Below, one piece after another: positions 1 through 10,691 of a DNA stretch of 64,000 nucleotides. A model generated the notes under the pieces. It was not told the DNA's origin and did not search any database. It saw only the letters and a program-made list of their open reading frames with translations. Both the position numbers and the translations under genes were made by a program. Origin of the DNA: Aurifilum marmelostoma (Eukaryota; Ascomycota; Sordariomycetes; Diaporthales; Cryphonectriaceae). Location: contig JAMXSV010000019.1 in assembly GCA_027559495.1 (NCBI GenBank), positions 434,001 through 498,000 on the forward strand. Direction: 5' to 3'. Within the stretch, counting starts at the first letter, position 1. Each line of letters starts with the position of its first letter.

Positions 1-1193
1 ATCACATCTTTCGCCTGGCCCACAAGTGGGACTGCGTTCTCCTTCTTGACGAGGCGGATGTGTTCCTTTCTCAGCGTTCCAGGTTTGACTTGAAACGGAA
101 TGCTCTTGTCTCGGTCTTCCTCCGCGTCCTCGAGTATTACAGCGGACTCCTTTTTCTAACCACGAACCGTGTCGGCACTATAGACGAAGCGTTCAAGTCG
201 CGGATCCATATGTCTCTATTATACCCTCCGCTCAACGAGCTACAGACCACAGAGATATTTCGTTTGAATGTCAGGAAATTGCGACAGATCGAACGGCAGA
301 GAGCAGCTTTGACAGGGAAGGCTGAGCTTGTTGTCAACGAAGACGATATCCTCCGGTTTGCAGAACGCCACTACAACAACGGAGGTGATTCGGATTCTCG
401 CTGGAATGGTCGGCAAATCCGCAACGCTTTCCAGATCGCGTCCAGTCTGGCTCACTATCACTACGAGAGAAGCTCCGTGGTAGCCCGCGAGAAGGGTCAA
501 CCTGAGCCCAGCGCACCTGTGCTGGACAGCGAGCTGTTTGAAAAGGTCCAGCACGCGACACATCACTTCGATCAATACATGAGGGAGACCAAGGGCTGGA
601 GTGACGCAGATTACTCCCACAAATTAGGTGAAAGGTCTGATTATGTTCCGAATACGCGCTTTCCCACTGGCCACAAAACACCGAGTGCCCAGACAAGTTT
701 CTCGCACCAGCAGTACACGGGTCCTGAATACGTGGGGTCCCCCTCGCCAGGGCCTATCTTCCCTGGCCAGGTACCTCTCCAGAACAGTGGATCGCGATAT
801 CCGCCGCCCGGACAGCAGCAATACCCTATGCATCATCAGCAGGGCAACATTTCGAGCCAGTTCGCCGGGTCTCAGCAGTACAGTGATGTGTCTGGGCCGC
901 TGACACCGGGGCGAAGAGTCGTCCAGGCGGCTCCACAAGCCACAGGCCTGCATACACAAGGACGATTTGGTAATGGCCACCTCACTCCGGCATCTATGCC
1001 GACTTATCGTGCAACGACTCCTGAAGGTCAAAGGGGTTCTCAAACGGGCCTTATTGGAGCGCGGTCGGGTGGATATGAGATGGCTGACAGCACGTATGGC
1101 GAGATGAGCGGTTCCTTCCAGGCAAACACGTCGACGCTTCCAATGAGGTCTGAGGCGTCACATTCGGCGAGGGAGGAGGATCTCTATACTTAG
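1..1193 (+). CDS. AAA+ ATPase, C-terminal part (5' end outside window)
   Basis: Open in frame from base 3 to the stop at 1191-1193, giving about 396 residues with no start in view. The window enters at the Walker B strand (VLLLDEADVF). The sensor/arginine-finger stretch TTNRVGTIDEAFKSRI follows, then a helical lid to about residue 180. This order is that of the large fungal AAA+ proteins that have a long N-terminal region before the ATPase core. They are presumed to remodel protein complexes using ATP, but their substrates are mostly unknown. The last 200 or so residues are low complexity, rich in Gly, Gln, Pro and Ser, and probably disordered. No intron is needed in the visible part. Family assignment is firm; the cellular role is not. 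Confidence 0.85.
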   Translation, partial: HIFRLAHKWDCVLLLDEADVFLSQRSRFDLKRNALVSVFLRVLEYYSGLLFLTTNRVGTIDEAFKSRIHMSLLYPPLNELQTTEIFRLNVRKLRQIERQRAALTGKAELVVNEDDILRFAERHYNNGGDSDSRWNGRQIRNAFQIASSLAHYHYERSSVVAREKGQPEPSAPVLDSELFEKVQHATHHFDQYMRETKGWSDADYSHKLGERSDYVPNTRFPTGHKTPSAQTSFSHQQYTGPEYVGSPSPGPIFPGQVPLQNSGSRYPPPGQQQYPMHHQQGNISSQFAGSQQYSDVSGPLTPGRRVVQAAPQATGLHTQGRFGNGHLTPASMPTYRATTPEGQRGSQTGLIGARSGGYEMADSTYGEMSGSFQANTSTLPMRSEASHSAREEDLYT

Positions 1194-1542
1194 AATACAG
1201 GGGACTGTTTCTGCTAGCTTAGCTTTAGACACCAGCTCAATCGCGGTCCGGATAATGTTTCAAATCGGAGAATGAGTGGCCAAGTCAAGCTGGCTAAACA
1301 AGAATTTTCTGTAGAAGAAAAGGAGAAAGCTGAACCAGGGTAGTGTAATAACAACGGAACCTCGGCGAGACCTTCCAATGCTCTCAGTGGTCACTGAGGC
1401 AAATTGTCGTTGCCTCAGGCCTTGAAGTAATTACATAAGTGCCATTCACCAAGTCAGTCTCGGGCTCAAGAATACCATTACCCCCAAGCTTACTACTACC
1501 TCTTGCCTTCATGGCTCATCAATAAAGGCAAGATCATGTTTC
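1194..1542. other. Convergent intergenic stretch, 349 bp
   Basis: This lies between the AAA+ gene and the adenylating enzyme, which converge. I looked on the minus strand for a carrier-protein motif (a LGGDSL-like site) that would extend the adenylation gene and found none. Nothing else is recognisable. Confidence 0.6.
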
Positions 1543-3218
1543 TCAGGCCCTTGCGTACAGCTCGTCAATCCGGGTTTGGAGCTTCTGCTCCGAAAGCTTT
1601 CTAATCACTGTGCCCTTGCCAGCACGCACGAATGTCGCCGGCGGGATGACGAGTATCTTGGACCGATCAATCTGGAAGTCTTGTGCATTCTCCGCATTGA
1701 CCCGCTCCACAAGAGGCCATACCTCGTTGATCAGCGCCTGGTTGTCGCCACTGTGATCATCTCTCGCTTCCACAATGAGCGCAAGCTCGCGACGGCCCGC
1801 GCCGATTACAAGAACGCCACTGAGCAGCTTGCAAGCTCCGATGACCAGTTCTGGCTGTATCGGGTTGAACTTGAGCGAGTTGCACAAGACTATAACGTCG
1901 TCGCGTCGACCATAGTACTGCCATAGGTTTGGCTTGGACGGGTGCGCCTGGAAGAGGTCGCGTGTCCGCCATTCAGACACACCAGGGCAGTTATGGTTGA
2001 GAGCTGAGCGCTTTTCTGTCGATGCATCGGCAAACAGCACCATCTCGTACAGCCCGTCCTCGGCAGGTTGCATCTCAAGCTTGAAGTGTGGGTTCCACTC
2101 CATGTACTCCCAGTCTTCTTTGTCTGGCACCAGCTGTGGAGTTTGGAAAGCCTCCGTTGAGCCGTAGAGTGGGACGAGGTCGGTCACCCGGACGAGCTGT
2201 TGGCCAGCACTCGGAGAGAACGGGCTTCCAGTGTAACAGACGAAGTCGATGCCCCTGAAGTACTCGATGCCATCAGGCTCTGCAAGCAGCTGCTCGGCCA
2301 TAGCAGGATGGATGTACATGGCCCTGATCTTCTGCTGCTTCAAGACCTCCTTGAGCAGGGCGCCATTGGGTGGCGCACCTGCAGGACCCATGACTGGGAT
2401 TGACGTCTCTGTGAAGACCGGGTTGACGACGAGCGTCAAGAAACCCGACAAATGGAAAAAGGGCATTGGAGTGAAGAATCTGCCACCTTCTTCAAAGTCC
2501 CAGATGGAGTAATCCCGCTTCGTGCGTCCCTCTTCGCCGGGCAGCGTCTTCTCGTTGTCAAGGGCTGCAAAAGTACCATTTGTCATAATGATTGGCTTCG
2601 GCAGCCCTGTCGAGCCGGACGAGTGCAAGACGAGGATCGGGTCATTCTTCGCTTCTTCGAAGTTCTTTCTCGAGTAAGTGTACTCTCGTGGCTCTACAGC
2701 GAGCAAATCGTCCAGCGATGGCATCTGAAGCGCTAATGCGCCCGTCAACTGGCACAGTTGGTCGACCAGGGGCTTGACCTCTGCCCCATAAATGATCTTG
2801 GAGCATTTTGTTTGCTCAAGCAGGCTTGCGTTTGTTGTTGCTGCGTTTCGGGGAGAAGGGGGAAAATACTACGACGTGTTAGTCTCAGTGCTTCTCGCGG
2901 TCGTGTACGGTAACTTGCCTTGTAACCGCTCATAGCAGCCGCGAAAAAGACAAGACTGGGTCGTAGATCGGGCACTCCCAGATACACGATGGTTTCATGA
3001 TCTGTTGATTTGCCCCATGCTTCTTCAATCCAGCCTGCCAGCCAAGTAGTCATGCGCTTTACATTCTGAAAGGTGACATCTCTGAATCCGTCGGCTGCGA
3101 GATCGTTGGTCTTAGGTATACAAGCGTAGATACGATTCGGATCAGTGTCAGCCAGATCGAGTGCGGTGTCAACCAGAAGCCGGTTGCCGCACGCGTATGG
3201 CGGATATTCTCGAGACAT
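1543..3218 (-). CDS. Stand-alone adenylate-forming (NRPS-like) enzyme
   Basis: Two exons (3218-2919 and 2868-1543) encode 541 residues. The 50-nt intron starts GCAAGT and ends CGTAG, with an ACTAAC branch site, so it appears to be a GC-AG intron. Removing it joins GYK to YFPPSPRN and restores the family sequence. The ANL adenylation core motifs are present: SSGSTGLPKP near residue 185, FFHLSG, LYGSTEAF near 336, YYGRRDDVIVL near 418 and GKGTVIRKLS near 521. The enzyme should activate a carboxylic acid as acyl-AMP. Related fungal proteins continue into a carrier (T) domain and a reductase or thioesterase; this one stops right after the adenylation domain at a TGA. It is either a truncated A-T-R gene or a true free-standing ligase. 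Confidence in the family is high, in function as a working gene moderate. Confidence 0.82.
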
Positions 3219-4304
3219 GGTGATGGCGGAGTCAAACGTGATGATAATACAATTATCCGCTTTCACAGATTCATAACAAGATATCAGCTGCTTGGTTATG
3301 GCCGAAGCAGACGGGACCGACTGGTTTGAAATGAGCCGCTGGTCGCAGGAAATGTTTCTGCTTTCGAAGAGTGGGGGACCCCGCACTTCTCTCAAAGAAT
3401 ATTAATATGCTTCTAGTTAAGAGGTACGAGCACAAATATTGCACAGATACGTGATCCGGTTAAAACAATAAGAAGCTAGAAAAAATGATATACATCGTAA
3501 TATAAACGCGTATATTGTATATATATCTACATCTATACACATTCTTTTGTAAATACAATCTAGTAATAGATGTTAAGATATTAGAAAGAATATTACATAA
3601 TGAAATATAGATAATAAAAGACTAGTATAATCTATCTAGCTTTATTAGGGCATATTATAATATAAACGAGGCCAAACTATGCTAGATTTTAAAACTTAAT
3701 TAATTACTAATTTTATACAAAGTCCTGCTTCTTTTGTTTCTCTCTATTAAATATATGTTTAAACAAAGACATTAAAGCCGTTAATTTGAACTTGTTAGCA
3801 CTTACTCTCTCAACGTCTAACAAAGGAATTTTTTTACCCCCGATCTCCTTTTGTCCAAATGGGGTTGATTTAAGCTCTTTACCCTGCGATGGATCCTTTC
3901 CATCCTCCCCCCCCCCCCACGGCCTCCTTTTTTTTTCTCCAGCCCCCACGCGCTGTCATATTAGTATACAGATGCGCTGTTATACTCGCATACGGGTGAG
4001 CTCGGGGTCAGTAGTCTCTTGCTTCTAGCTGCGCTCCATTCCGCTCGTGTGACTACAAAAAGAGGAATTGGCCCCCACCTCCTCACTTCTCTTATCTACA
4101 GATAACGAGTCCATGTTTTAACCCATCCAACATGCAGGTAACGAAAGAGTCACAGCATGGAAGCTACTCTGCATAGACTTTATAAAGTTATAAGTTCAAT
4201 ACTCTAGTGTAGAATAGAAAAACTATAATTATATAACCTAGAATTAGAGCTATAAAGAAAAAGATAATTGCTAATTATAATTACTATGCAACTTAAGCAA
4301 ATAT

Positions 4305-4374
4305 TTGCCGTTAAACCCCTACAATATCTGAAATTTTGACCTTGGATTAGGTAGGAATACCCGCTGAGCTTAAA
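4305..4374 (+). pseudogene. Mutated ITS2/28S rDNA junction fragment
   Basis: The stretch GGTAGGAATACCCGCTGA (4350-4367) is the highly conserved 5' end of fungal 28S rRNA. It is preceded by GACCTTGGATTA, a version of the usual GACCTCGGATCA with C-to-T changes, and by TTGCCGTTAAACCCC, which resembles the end of ITS2 in Sordariomycetes. Similarity is lost right after CTTAA, so only about 70 bp survive. It is a dispersed, decayed rDNA scrap and not a working rRNA gene. The identification rests on remembered consensus. Confidence 0.65.
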
Positions 4375-4818
4375 AACTGCATTAATTGCTAAGTAATTAA
4401 AATAATTCATATTAAAAAGCTAAATTAATCAAAATGCATTTTGCATTTATTTCTTATTAAACTAATTATTATATATAGCTCTTTAGTTATCAATGTGAAT
4501 ATTCTTTTGATATAAGTTATAGCTTTACTGCTAGGAATATATTATAGAGCTTTAGAACTATTTCCATATTCTTCAAAGCTTACTTCAATATCTTACTTAC
4601 CTTATATAAACCTTAATGTACTTGTCATATTTTTAGCTATAGCAGTGCTCATTACGGAAAATATATGTAAGCCCGAATTCAAAGTTTGCTGGTATTGAAG
4701 ATATCCAGAGGGCTTAAAAAGCAGCTACGACGATAGCCTAGATAAAAAGAGCGACGTCGATTTAGTTACTGACGAAGAGGACTGCATCTTGGTAGGTGAA
4801 TAGGGTACAAAAGTGAAT

Positions 4819-4890
4819 AATATATATATATATGTGTGTGTGTAGGGGGTGGCCGGCTAGGGTGGCCGAATACCTAGGGTGGCCGAAAAC
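4819..4890. repeat. TA/TG microsatellite followed by three GGGTGGCCG units
   Basis: An alternating TA then TG run (4819-4843) is followed by three closely spaced copies of GGGTGGCCG (4847-4886) separated by short linkers including CTA. It could be a transposon terminus, but no partner was found nearby. Confidence 0.5.
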
Positions 4891-5103
4891 TCCCCACTGC
4901 GACTTACTCGTCGTTCAACCCGGAGTTGAACGCAGGACTTACTATGCTGGAATGGACCATTGTATTTAGAAAAAGGCACTCAAGTCCCGCAACGTTGGCC
5001 CACGGGGCGTTGCCATGATATTGACTCCCATGAACTCAGAGACGCAAATTATCTTACAGCTTCAATTCCTCGGTCAATGATGACAGAACAGTGAACACCT
5101 ACA

Positions 5104-6078
5104 ATGTCTATTCATAACGGCTCACGGACTCCACCCGTATACACTATGGACAGGAACATCGACGTCGCCAATAGTCAGTGGACCTTCAACTTACTGACGA
5201 TATGGCTCTTCACCTTCAGCGACCTCAAGACGATTGTCGGGCCAAAAAGCGTGTTTGGACTCGTGAACGCTCTTTCCGCAGATGTTTACGACTTCGGCTT
5301 CGCTACTCCAAATGATCTGCATATTCTTGTTCGCACACCTATCGTCATATGGTGGATATGGGCGAACCTTCTACCATTTGCTATCGACAATCAGAGACAG
5401 CCAAGTTCTGTGCTTGAAGATGCAGCGAACAAACCTTGGAGGCCGCTCCCATCACGAAGGGTCGAACGCGAACAGGCCAAGAACTGGATGTTAGCCCTCT
5501 ACCCCGTGGCGGTGCTGACGAGTACCTGCGTTGGGGGCCTTCGACAGTGCATCGCTCTCGTCTTACTCGGCGTCTGGTACAACGATCTTGGAGGATCAGA
5601 TACTCATTGCCTCATACGCAACTTTATCAACGCATGCGGCTTCGTCTGCTACGCATCGGGAGCGATGGAAGTGGCCTTGGGACGAGCACTGCCTATGTCC
5701 CTGACATCAATTTCATGGTTTGCCCTGATTGGCGCTATGGTGGTAACATCTGTGCACAGTCAGGACATGGCTGATCAAAAGGGTGATCGGCTACGCGGCA
5801 GGAAGAGCGTGCCCCTGACCTTTGGGGACAGCTTTAGCAGGTGGACTATTGCCCTTTCCGTGCCGACATTCAGCGTCCTCGGTCCCTTGTTCTGGAATTT
5901 GTCATGGCGGGGATCTGCAGCGCCCATTGCCCTTGGTGCGACGGTGGCCGTACGAACCCTCGGCTGCAGGTCAGTAAGGGCGGATAAGATCACTTTCCGT
6001 GTCTGGAACTTGTGGATGGTTGCGATGTACTTCTTGCCCCTGGTCGCGAGCAGATCTCTGCACTACTCGTCACCATAA
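5104..6078 (+). CDS. UbiA-family membrane prenyltransferase or terpene cyclase
   Basis: A single exon of 324 residues, hydrophobic throughout with about seven to nine predicted membrane helices. The two Asp-rich sites of the UbiA superfamily are present. The first runs from D95 through E105/D106 and is followed by NKPWRPLPSRR; the second is D221-x-x-D224-x-x-G-D228. In this family they bind the prenyl diphosphate through magnesium. The internal WYNDLGGSD segment is typical of a fungal subgroup found in biosynthetic clusters, which includes the membrane-bound terpene cyclase of the fumagillin pathway. It could transfer a prenyl chain to an acceptor or cyclise one; the sequence does not decide. 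The frame is intact despite AT-rich decayed DNA on both sides, which suggests the gene is still under selection or escaped mutation. Confidence 0.82.
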   Translation: MSIHNGSRTPPVYTMDRNIDVANSQWTFNLLTIWLFTFSDLKTIVGPKSVFGLVNALSADVYDFGFATPNDLHILVRTPIVIWWIWANLLPFAIDNQRQPSSVLEDAANKPWRPLPSRRVEREQAKNWMLALYPVAVLTSTCVGGLRQCIALVLLGVWYNDLGGSDTHCLIRNFINACGFVCYASGAMEVALGRALPMSLTSISWFALIGAMVVTSVHSQDMADQKGDRLRGRKSVPLTFGDSFSRWTIALSVPTFSVLGPLFWNLSWRGSAAPIALGATVAVRTLGCRSVRADKITFRVWNLWMVAMYFLPLVASRSLHYSSP

Positions 6079-7514
6079 CTAAAATGCTTACATTACAAAT
6101 GGCGCTTATAATATCATCGTCACTCTGTAATTGTGACTAATTATGAGATGGTTACGCGAGAATTGTCGGCAGAATTATCCGTGCGGTGCCATCTTAACTT
6201 TGGGCCCTACAAAGAAAATGGTACTCGGCTTCCCATTGGAACTTTCCACTGAAGTCGGATGGGGCCAAGATATGAGACCTCCAGTGGCCCTGCAGACCCT
6301 GAGGCCCAGACTATCGTGCCATTCTATTGTGGCCCATGCACCAAACAAGGGACGGAGGCTCCTACAATCTCATACGGACGTCTTCAGGTTGCAGGGAAAA
6401 TTCCTTGATTATCAGCTGATATTAGTAAATGCAGCAATAAAGTCGCCCCTCCTTCCCTTTATCGACACACGGAGTGCCCAACATTATGCAGTGCAACCAT
6501 TTCAGAGTGTGGTCAGTGTGAAAACGGCAAGGATCAGACAATAACCTGAGAAGTCAGAGATTGATGTAATGCTGGGTATGAGGTGCAGGTGTGATACTAG
6601 GGTGTGACGCCGGTAGTCCGTGTGTGCCTCTATATTGGACCAACTAGAATTGAGTAGTTACTCTCCATCAGGCCACCTTTTAAATCGCGCAAGGTCCAGG
6701 TGGAGTCTACGCGTGAACCTTGGCTTCTGATTTGCTGAATACAAGTACTTGCGCCGAAGGAAGCACTACCCAGCAGCCATAAGCATGGGATGTTCATGAC
6801 TTGAATGTGCTCATTGCTACTTTTCGGAGCCACGGGAAATACAACCACCCGAATGCTGTGCCAGCGAAACAAGGTTGGTCGAATAGCTGAGCCACCAGGG
6901 TGGGTCAATACAAGAGCTAGAAGCTTCAAGGACGAACGGACAAACCCCTTGTAGGTGGTGTCCAAAGTGGTTCACAAAAAAGTACTGAAGATTAATATGC
7001 TTATACACAGCAATCCTGCTTTAATGCAAAGGGGCCTGAAAAAGTTAACTGAATTAGTATTTATGTGTTTTTATAAATATATACATGTGTGTGTTTATAT
7101 ATATATATATAAATATAAATTATTGAATACTAAACTAATAGTTCAATTATAATAAATTTTTCAGCTAATTAATTAACTTATATAAAATTATCGACTTTAT
7201 TTATATACTTAACATTCGCATTGCTTTTAAGAGAAACTTCGCAGTAATAGTCTTCAAAGTACTATATGTAATGAATTAGTAATATTATAGAGACAAAACG
7301 GGAAGAACAATTGGAGCGACAAGATCTCCTTCGTTCGCATATGCATAGCATATTCTTCTATCGAAGTAGATTGCACAAGGTTGTAGCCCGGTATACTTAT
7401 GACACCAGATGAGGAGGATTTCTAATACAAGGGTCTCTGGGGAGTAATTATCCTTTCCTGTATTATACTTTCGGTACTCTACTGTACACTGAAATTACCT
7501 CCAATCCTACAAGC
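6079..7514. other. Intergenic block, becoming AT-rich
   Basis: There is no supported gene. Frames at 6143-6544 and 6630-6965 show no family features or hydrophobic pattern. From 6960 on the DNA is strongly AT-rich, with a TG/TA microsatellite at about 7080-7120. Confidence 0.55.
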
Positions 7515-9111
7515 ATGTCGCCCTTGGACAAGACAAGAATATGCAGCGCGGCAGTTGAGCAGTCACCGCCGACAACGACAGTCGTTGAACCGTCACAAAG
7601 CCCCTTGCCAATATCGGAGCAAGCCTCGAAGGGAATGCTGCTTCTGGACCATTGCTCCCTAGCCCTGGTCGTTTCTGTCGGTGCAATAGACACTATCCCT
7701 ACGACAGTGGCATTGCCGAGCATCACACACGACTTCTACGGATCCCAATTCACTCTGTTCCTGGATCCGTTCGTATCTACTCGCATAGTGTGCCACAGTA
7801 CCCATATGGGGCCGCTTCAGCGATGTATGGGGACGCAAGCATCTGTTGCTGGCAGCCTGTGCCCTTGCTTTCGTGTCCAGCCTGCTGACTGCGCTGGCCG
7901 TCAGTTCATCTATGCTGGTTGTTGCAAGAAGATTGCATGGCGTCGAGACTAGCGGTTTGCGCGTACCCGTGGGCGCTACCTCTGGTCTCCCCCCTCCGTC
8001 CGTTCCTCCCGTAGTGGGTGCCAAAATAGGTTGCCAGCCAAAATAGGTTGCCATTTTCGAGGTATTTTTTGTATAAGCTGCCACCAAAACACTATTTCTC
8101 AATATAGCACTTAGCTAATTAAAAAAAATATCATTATACTAAGATAAGAATAGATAAGATGATTTTATAATTAATTTGCAATTTTAATAATATATAAGCT
8201 AAGTTTTTAAAGTTCTGTAAAATAGTATTAAAAGAACCTAACCCTAGAAGAGTGGCCTATGCACTGGCAATTTTCGAGCATTATATTCTTGCAAGAAAGT
8301 ACCTAATCTAGTAGTTTATATATAGAAATACCTTCAAAATACTGCGAAAATGGCAACCTATTTTGGCCGGCAATCTATTTTGGCACCCACTACGGGAGGA
8401 ACGGACGGAGGGGGAGACCAGAGGTAGCGCCCACGGGTACTTGCGAACATTTGCGTACTAGATCTGTATGACTTCAAGCGCAGGACGAAATATCTCGGTC
8501 TACTGGGTGCTGTACGGGCCACTGCTGTTGCCCCTGCGGAGCTAATCGCTGGAGGCCTGGTCCGGAGACTATCTTGGCGATGCACGTTCTGAATCAGTTG
8601 TTAGCATAACCTGCCGACAGTCTCCCCTTCGTCGCGAGTGTTAGTCTATTGACTGGCTTGGCAGGGATGGCTTTGGTCAGCGTGAGTGTCACACTCTTCC
8701 TTATTGGTCTGCAATCCGGTGGGATTTGGGCACCATGGTCCTCCTCCGCTTTGCCTATCACCCTCATTGTCGTCCGAACCTTATGCCTTGCACCTTCGGC
8801 CTTGTGCAATGACGCGTCTCTGCCAGCCCACTCGTGGACTGATACCACCTTCTATCTTTACTCAGCGCTCCAATGCCCCTGCCCTGCTGATCTGCTTCTG
8901 TCAAAGCCTGGCTTTCACTGCCACCACTTTCTATCTCCCGCGATACTTTCGGGCCATCTTCGGCGCAACCCCGCTGCAGTCCGGGCGGACCGGAGAGTTA
9001 CGGCATTTGGTTCCTGCCCCTCGCGATCCCATGCAGCGTGATTCGCATCGGCCTGGGGCAATGACGCTGGGCGGCGTACCAGACTCTCTAATCTCGCGCC
9101 TGTCTCGGTAG
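7515..9111 (+). pseudogene. Broken MFS drug/H+ antiporter-type transporter
   Basis: Pieces of one major facilitator transporter lie in order but in different frames. First come an N-terminal tail and TM1 ending ALPSITHDFYGSQF (from 7515). After two frame changes comes the signature IWGRFSDVWGRKHLLLAACA (about 7806-7865), then TM3 and VVARRLHGV. Past the inserted element (7966-8437) comes DLYDFKRRTKYLGLLGA (8460-8510), then SWRCTF followed by TGA where the family has Trp. TM7-like VTLFLIGLQSGG, then ATTFYLPRYFRAIFGATPLQ (about 8920-8980), follow. The gene fades out by about 9110. Frameshifts, a Trp-to-stop change and an insertion make it non-functional. It lies between the UbiA and P450 genes, so it may have been the pathway exporter. 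Confidence 0.85.
7966..8437. mobile_element. 472-bp MITE-like element with 93-bp inverted repeats, TA target site
   Basis: Near-perfect terminal inverted repeats run 7966-8059 and 8345-8437. They start CCCGTGGGCGCTACCTCTGG and end at CCATTTTCG, differing by one extra C and two substitutions. TA flanks both ends (7964-7965 and 8438-8439). Deleting the element plus one TA joins GGTTTGCGCG to TACTTGCG and reopens the MFS frame as GLRVLANICVLDLYD. The interior is AT-rich with no frame. Inside each repeat GCCAAAATAG and GGTTGCC occur twice, possibly transposase binding sites. TA duplication and structure point to a non-autonomous Tc1/mariner-type element. Confidence 0.88.
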
Positions 9112-9503
9112 CAGCAATAAAATGAGCAAGTGTATGGTATGCGTGCGTCTAGCGAGCCGCAGGATGTAATTATTGACTAAGTATTAAGGGGAGGCACGAA
9201 CAAATCTTATTTATCTCCCGGTAAATGCTACAGTTTTACACGGGTCGTATACACACATAACGTCCACCATCGACCCTGCTGTTTTTCTCAATTGTCCATC
9301 CCAAGCTCCATATGTAATTTAAAAATAATAATAATAATAAAAACACACAGAGCACTGGCAGCTGTGTTTATGAGGCTTTTCTCAGGAAACGAAAATCAAA
9401 ACTTCCATTCTACGTAAACCGGCGGCGCTAATTTTACATAGATCTTATGAATATAAGACCTCTTTCCTTATGCGGTAAGGTCAAACTACCTGTGATATAC
9501 CGC
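9112..9503. other. Intergenic stretch, 392 bp
   Basis: This lies between the MFS relic and the 3' end of the rhodopsin-like gene. It contains a short AAT run near 9322-9340. No gene is seen. Confidence 0.5.
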
Positions 9504-10691
9504 TCAGACGTCCAACGCGTGGTCGTAGATCTCCATGTACTTGCGTGGAAGACTATCATCCTTTCGACTGGCTATTGAATCCAAGGGGACCGACCGATTC
9601 ATCTTCGAGCCAAGCGAGCTGTCCAGGGTGTATGAGCGGTTGGTGGCGCTGCGAATCGGAGCCCCGGCGTGACCGTAGCGGATGAATTGGACGAACTTAG
9701 GCAGGACTGGGAAGCAGCCCGAGAGTATGACCGTGGTAAACTCGACAAAACTGGCGGATTTCCGTTAGCCATTCAGAATCGATCATGGAGAGGGAGGCGA
9801 GCCTTACGCCCAGATGCCGACAGGGTCGATTGCCCACGTCTCGTCCGTGGTCTGCGTCAGCTGCACGGAGTACACGAGGCGTATGATACTGGCGATACAA
9901 GCAAGCAAGCCGACGGCGAAGATGGCAATCACACCAATCTTCCGGCGCGTGTCCATTTGGAGGCGGCGGATGACCACGAGCGGGAGTATCAAAGCAGACC
10001 AATCGGAAACGATGTTGATGATGGACGTAGCGATGATGGAGGCGTTGGTAGAAATGCATGTACCGGGCAGCGTCGTGTCCCATAGCTTCGCGCGCGGTAC
10101 GCAGGCGCAAAGAAAGACGATGAAGATGCTCAAGTCAAACAAGCCATTGGCCCAGATCATAGCCTGAATCCACCAATAGACAGAATCGTGCTTGGTGCCG
10201 CAAAATATACGTTCTGTCTGCTTGAGGACAGAAAACTTTGCTGCAAACATCGTCGGACCATACAAGATCTCGGAAATATTGGAGAAATTGGCAACCGCCA
10301 TGACGCCGGCGATGGATACATTCCAAATGTGACGCCCTTGCCCGCGAACGCCGCTTGTAACGATGACCCCGACAAACGCTGCAAGGCCAACCTCAGCGAC
10401 CAATAGGGCATCTGCATGAGGTGAAGGGCGGGGCGTCAGAAAGCTTCCGCGGGATCCAATGTCAACGGAAAGGCATTGCAGAAGAGAAAACTTACAGTCC
10501 TCAACTTTCATTGCTCGAATCACGAATGCCTTTGTGAATATGCGCATGGCAACGAAAATGGTCGCCAGCGTCAAGCAGACTGCAGCTGCTGCCACAAGCC
10601 CCGGCTGCTGCGTGGGTGTCTCTGAGATTCCCGCTGTATACCCTGGAGGGGCCTGCCCGGCCGGCGTGGTATATATATCGATATTGTCCAT
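9504..10691 (-). CDS. Seven-helix rhodopsin-like (Pth11-type) integral membrane protein
   Basis: Three exons (10691-10496, 10411-9808 and 9750-9504) encode 348 residues. The 84-nt and 57-nt introns have GTAAGT/CAG and GTAAGG/CAG ends. Both are multiples of three, so the frame reads through them misleadingly. The protein starts MDNIDIYTT and has about seven hydrophobic helices. The PVGIWA segment before the last helix and the FPVLPKF end of that helix are typical of the fungal rhodopsin-like domain family. A polar tail of about 60 residues follows (NRSYTLDSSLGSK region). Members related to Pth11 of rice blast act as plasma membrane sensors; most others are uncharacterised. It lies divergent from the P450 and may be unrelated to the pathway. 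Confidence 0.82.

Larger units (their letters stand above)
3219..5103. other. AT-rich, mutated intergenic block
   Basis: Very TA-rich DNA with no credible open frame. It contains the rDNA scrap and the small tandem repeats listed separately, plus a run of C near 3908-3920. Around 4715-4801 a short frame ends LVTDEEDCILVGE before a stop. It reads like the tail of an old coding sequence, perhaps a transposase, but is too short to name. Confidence 0.6.
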
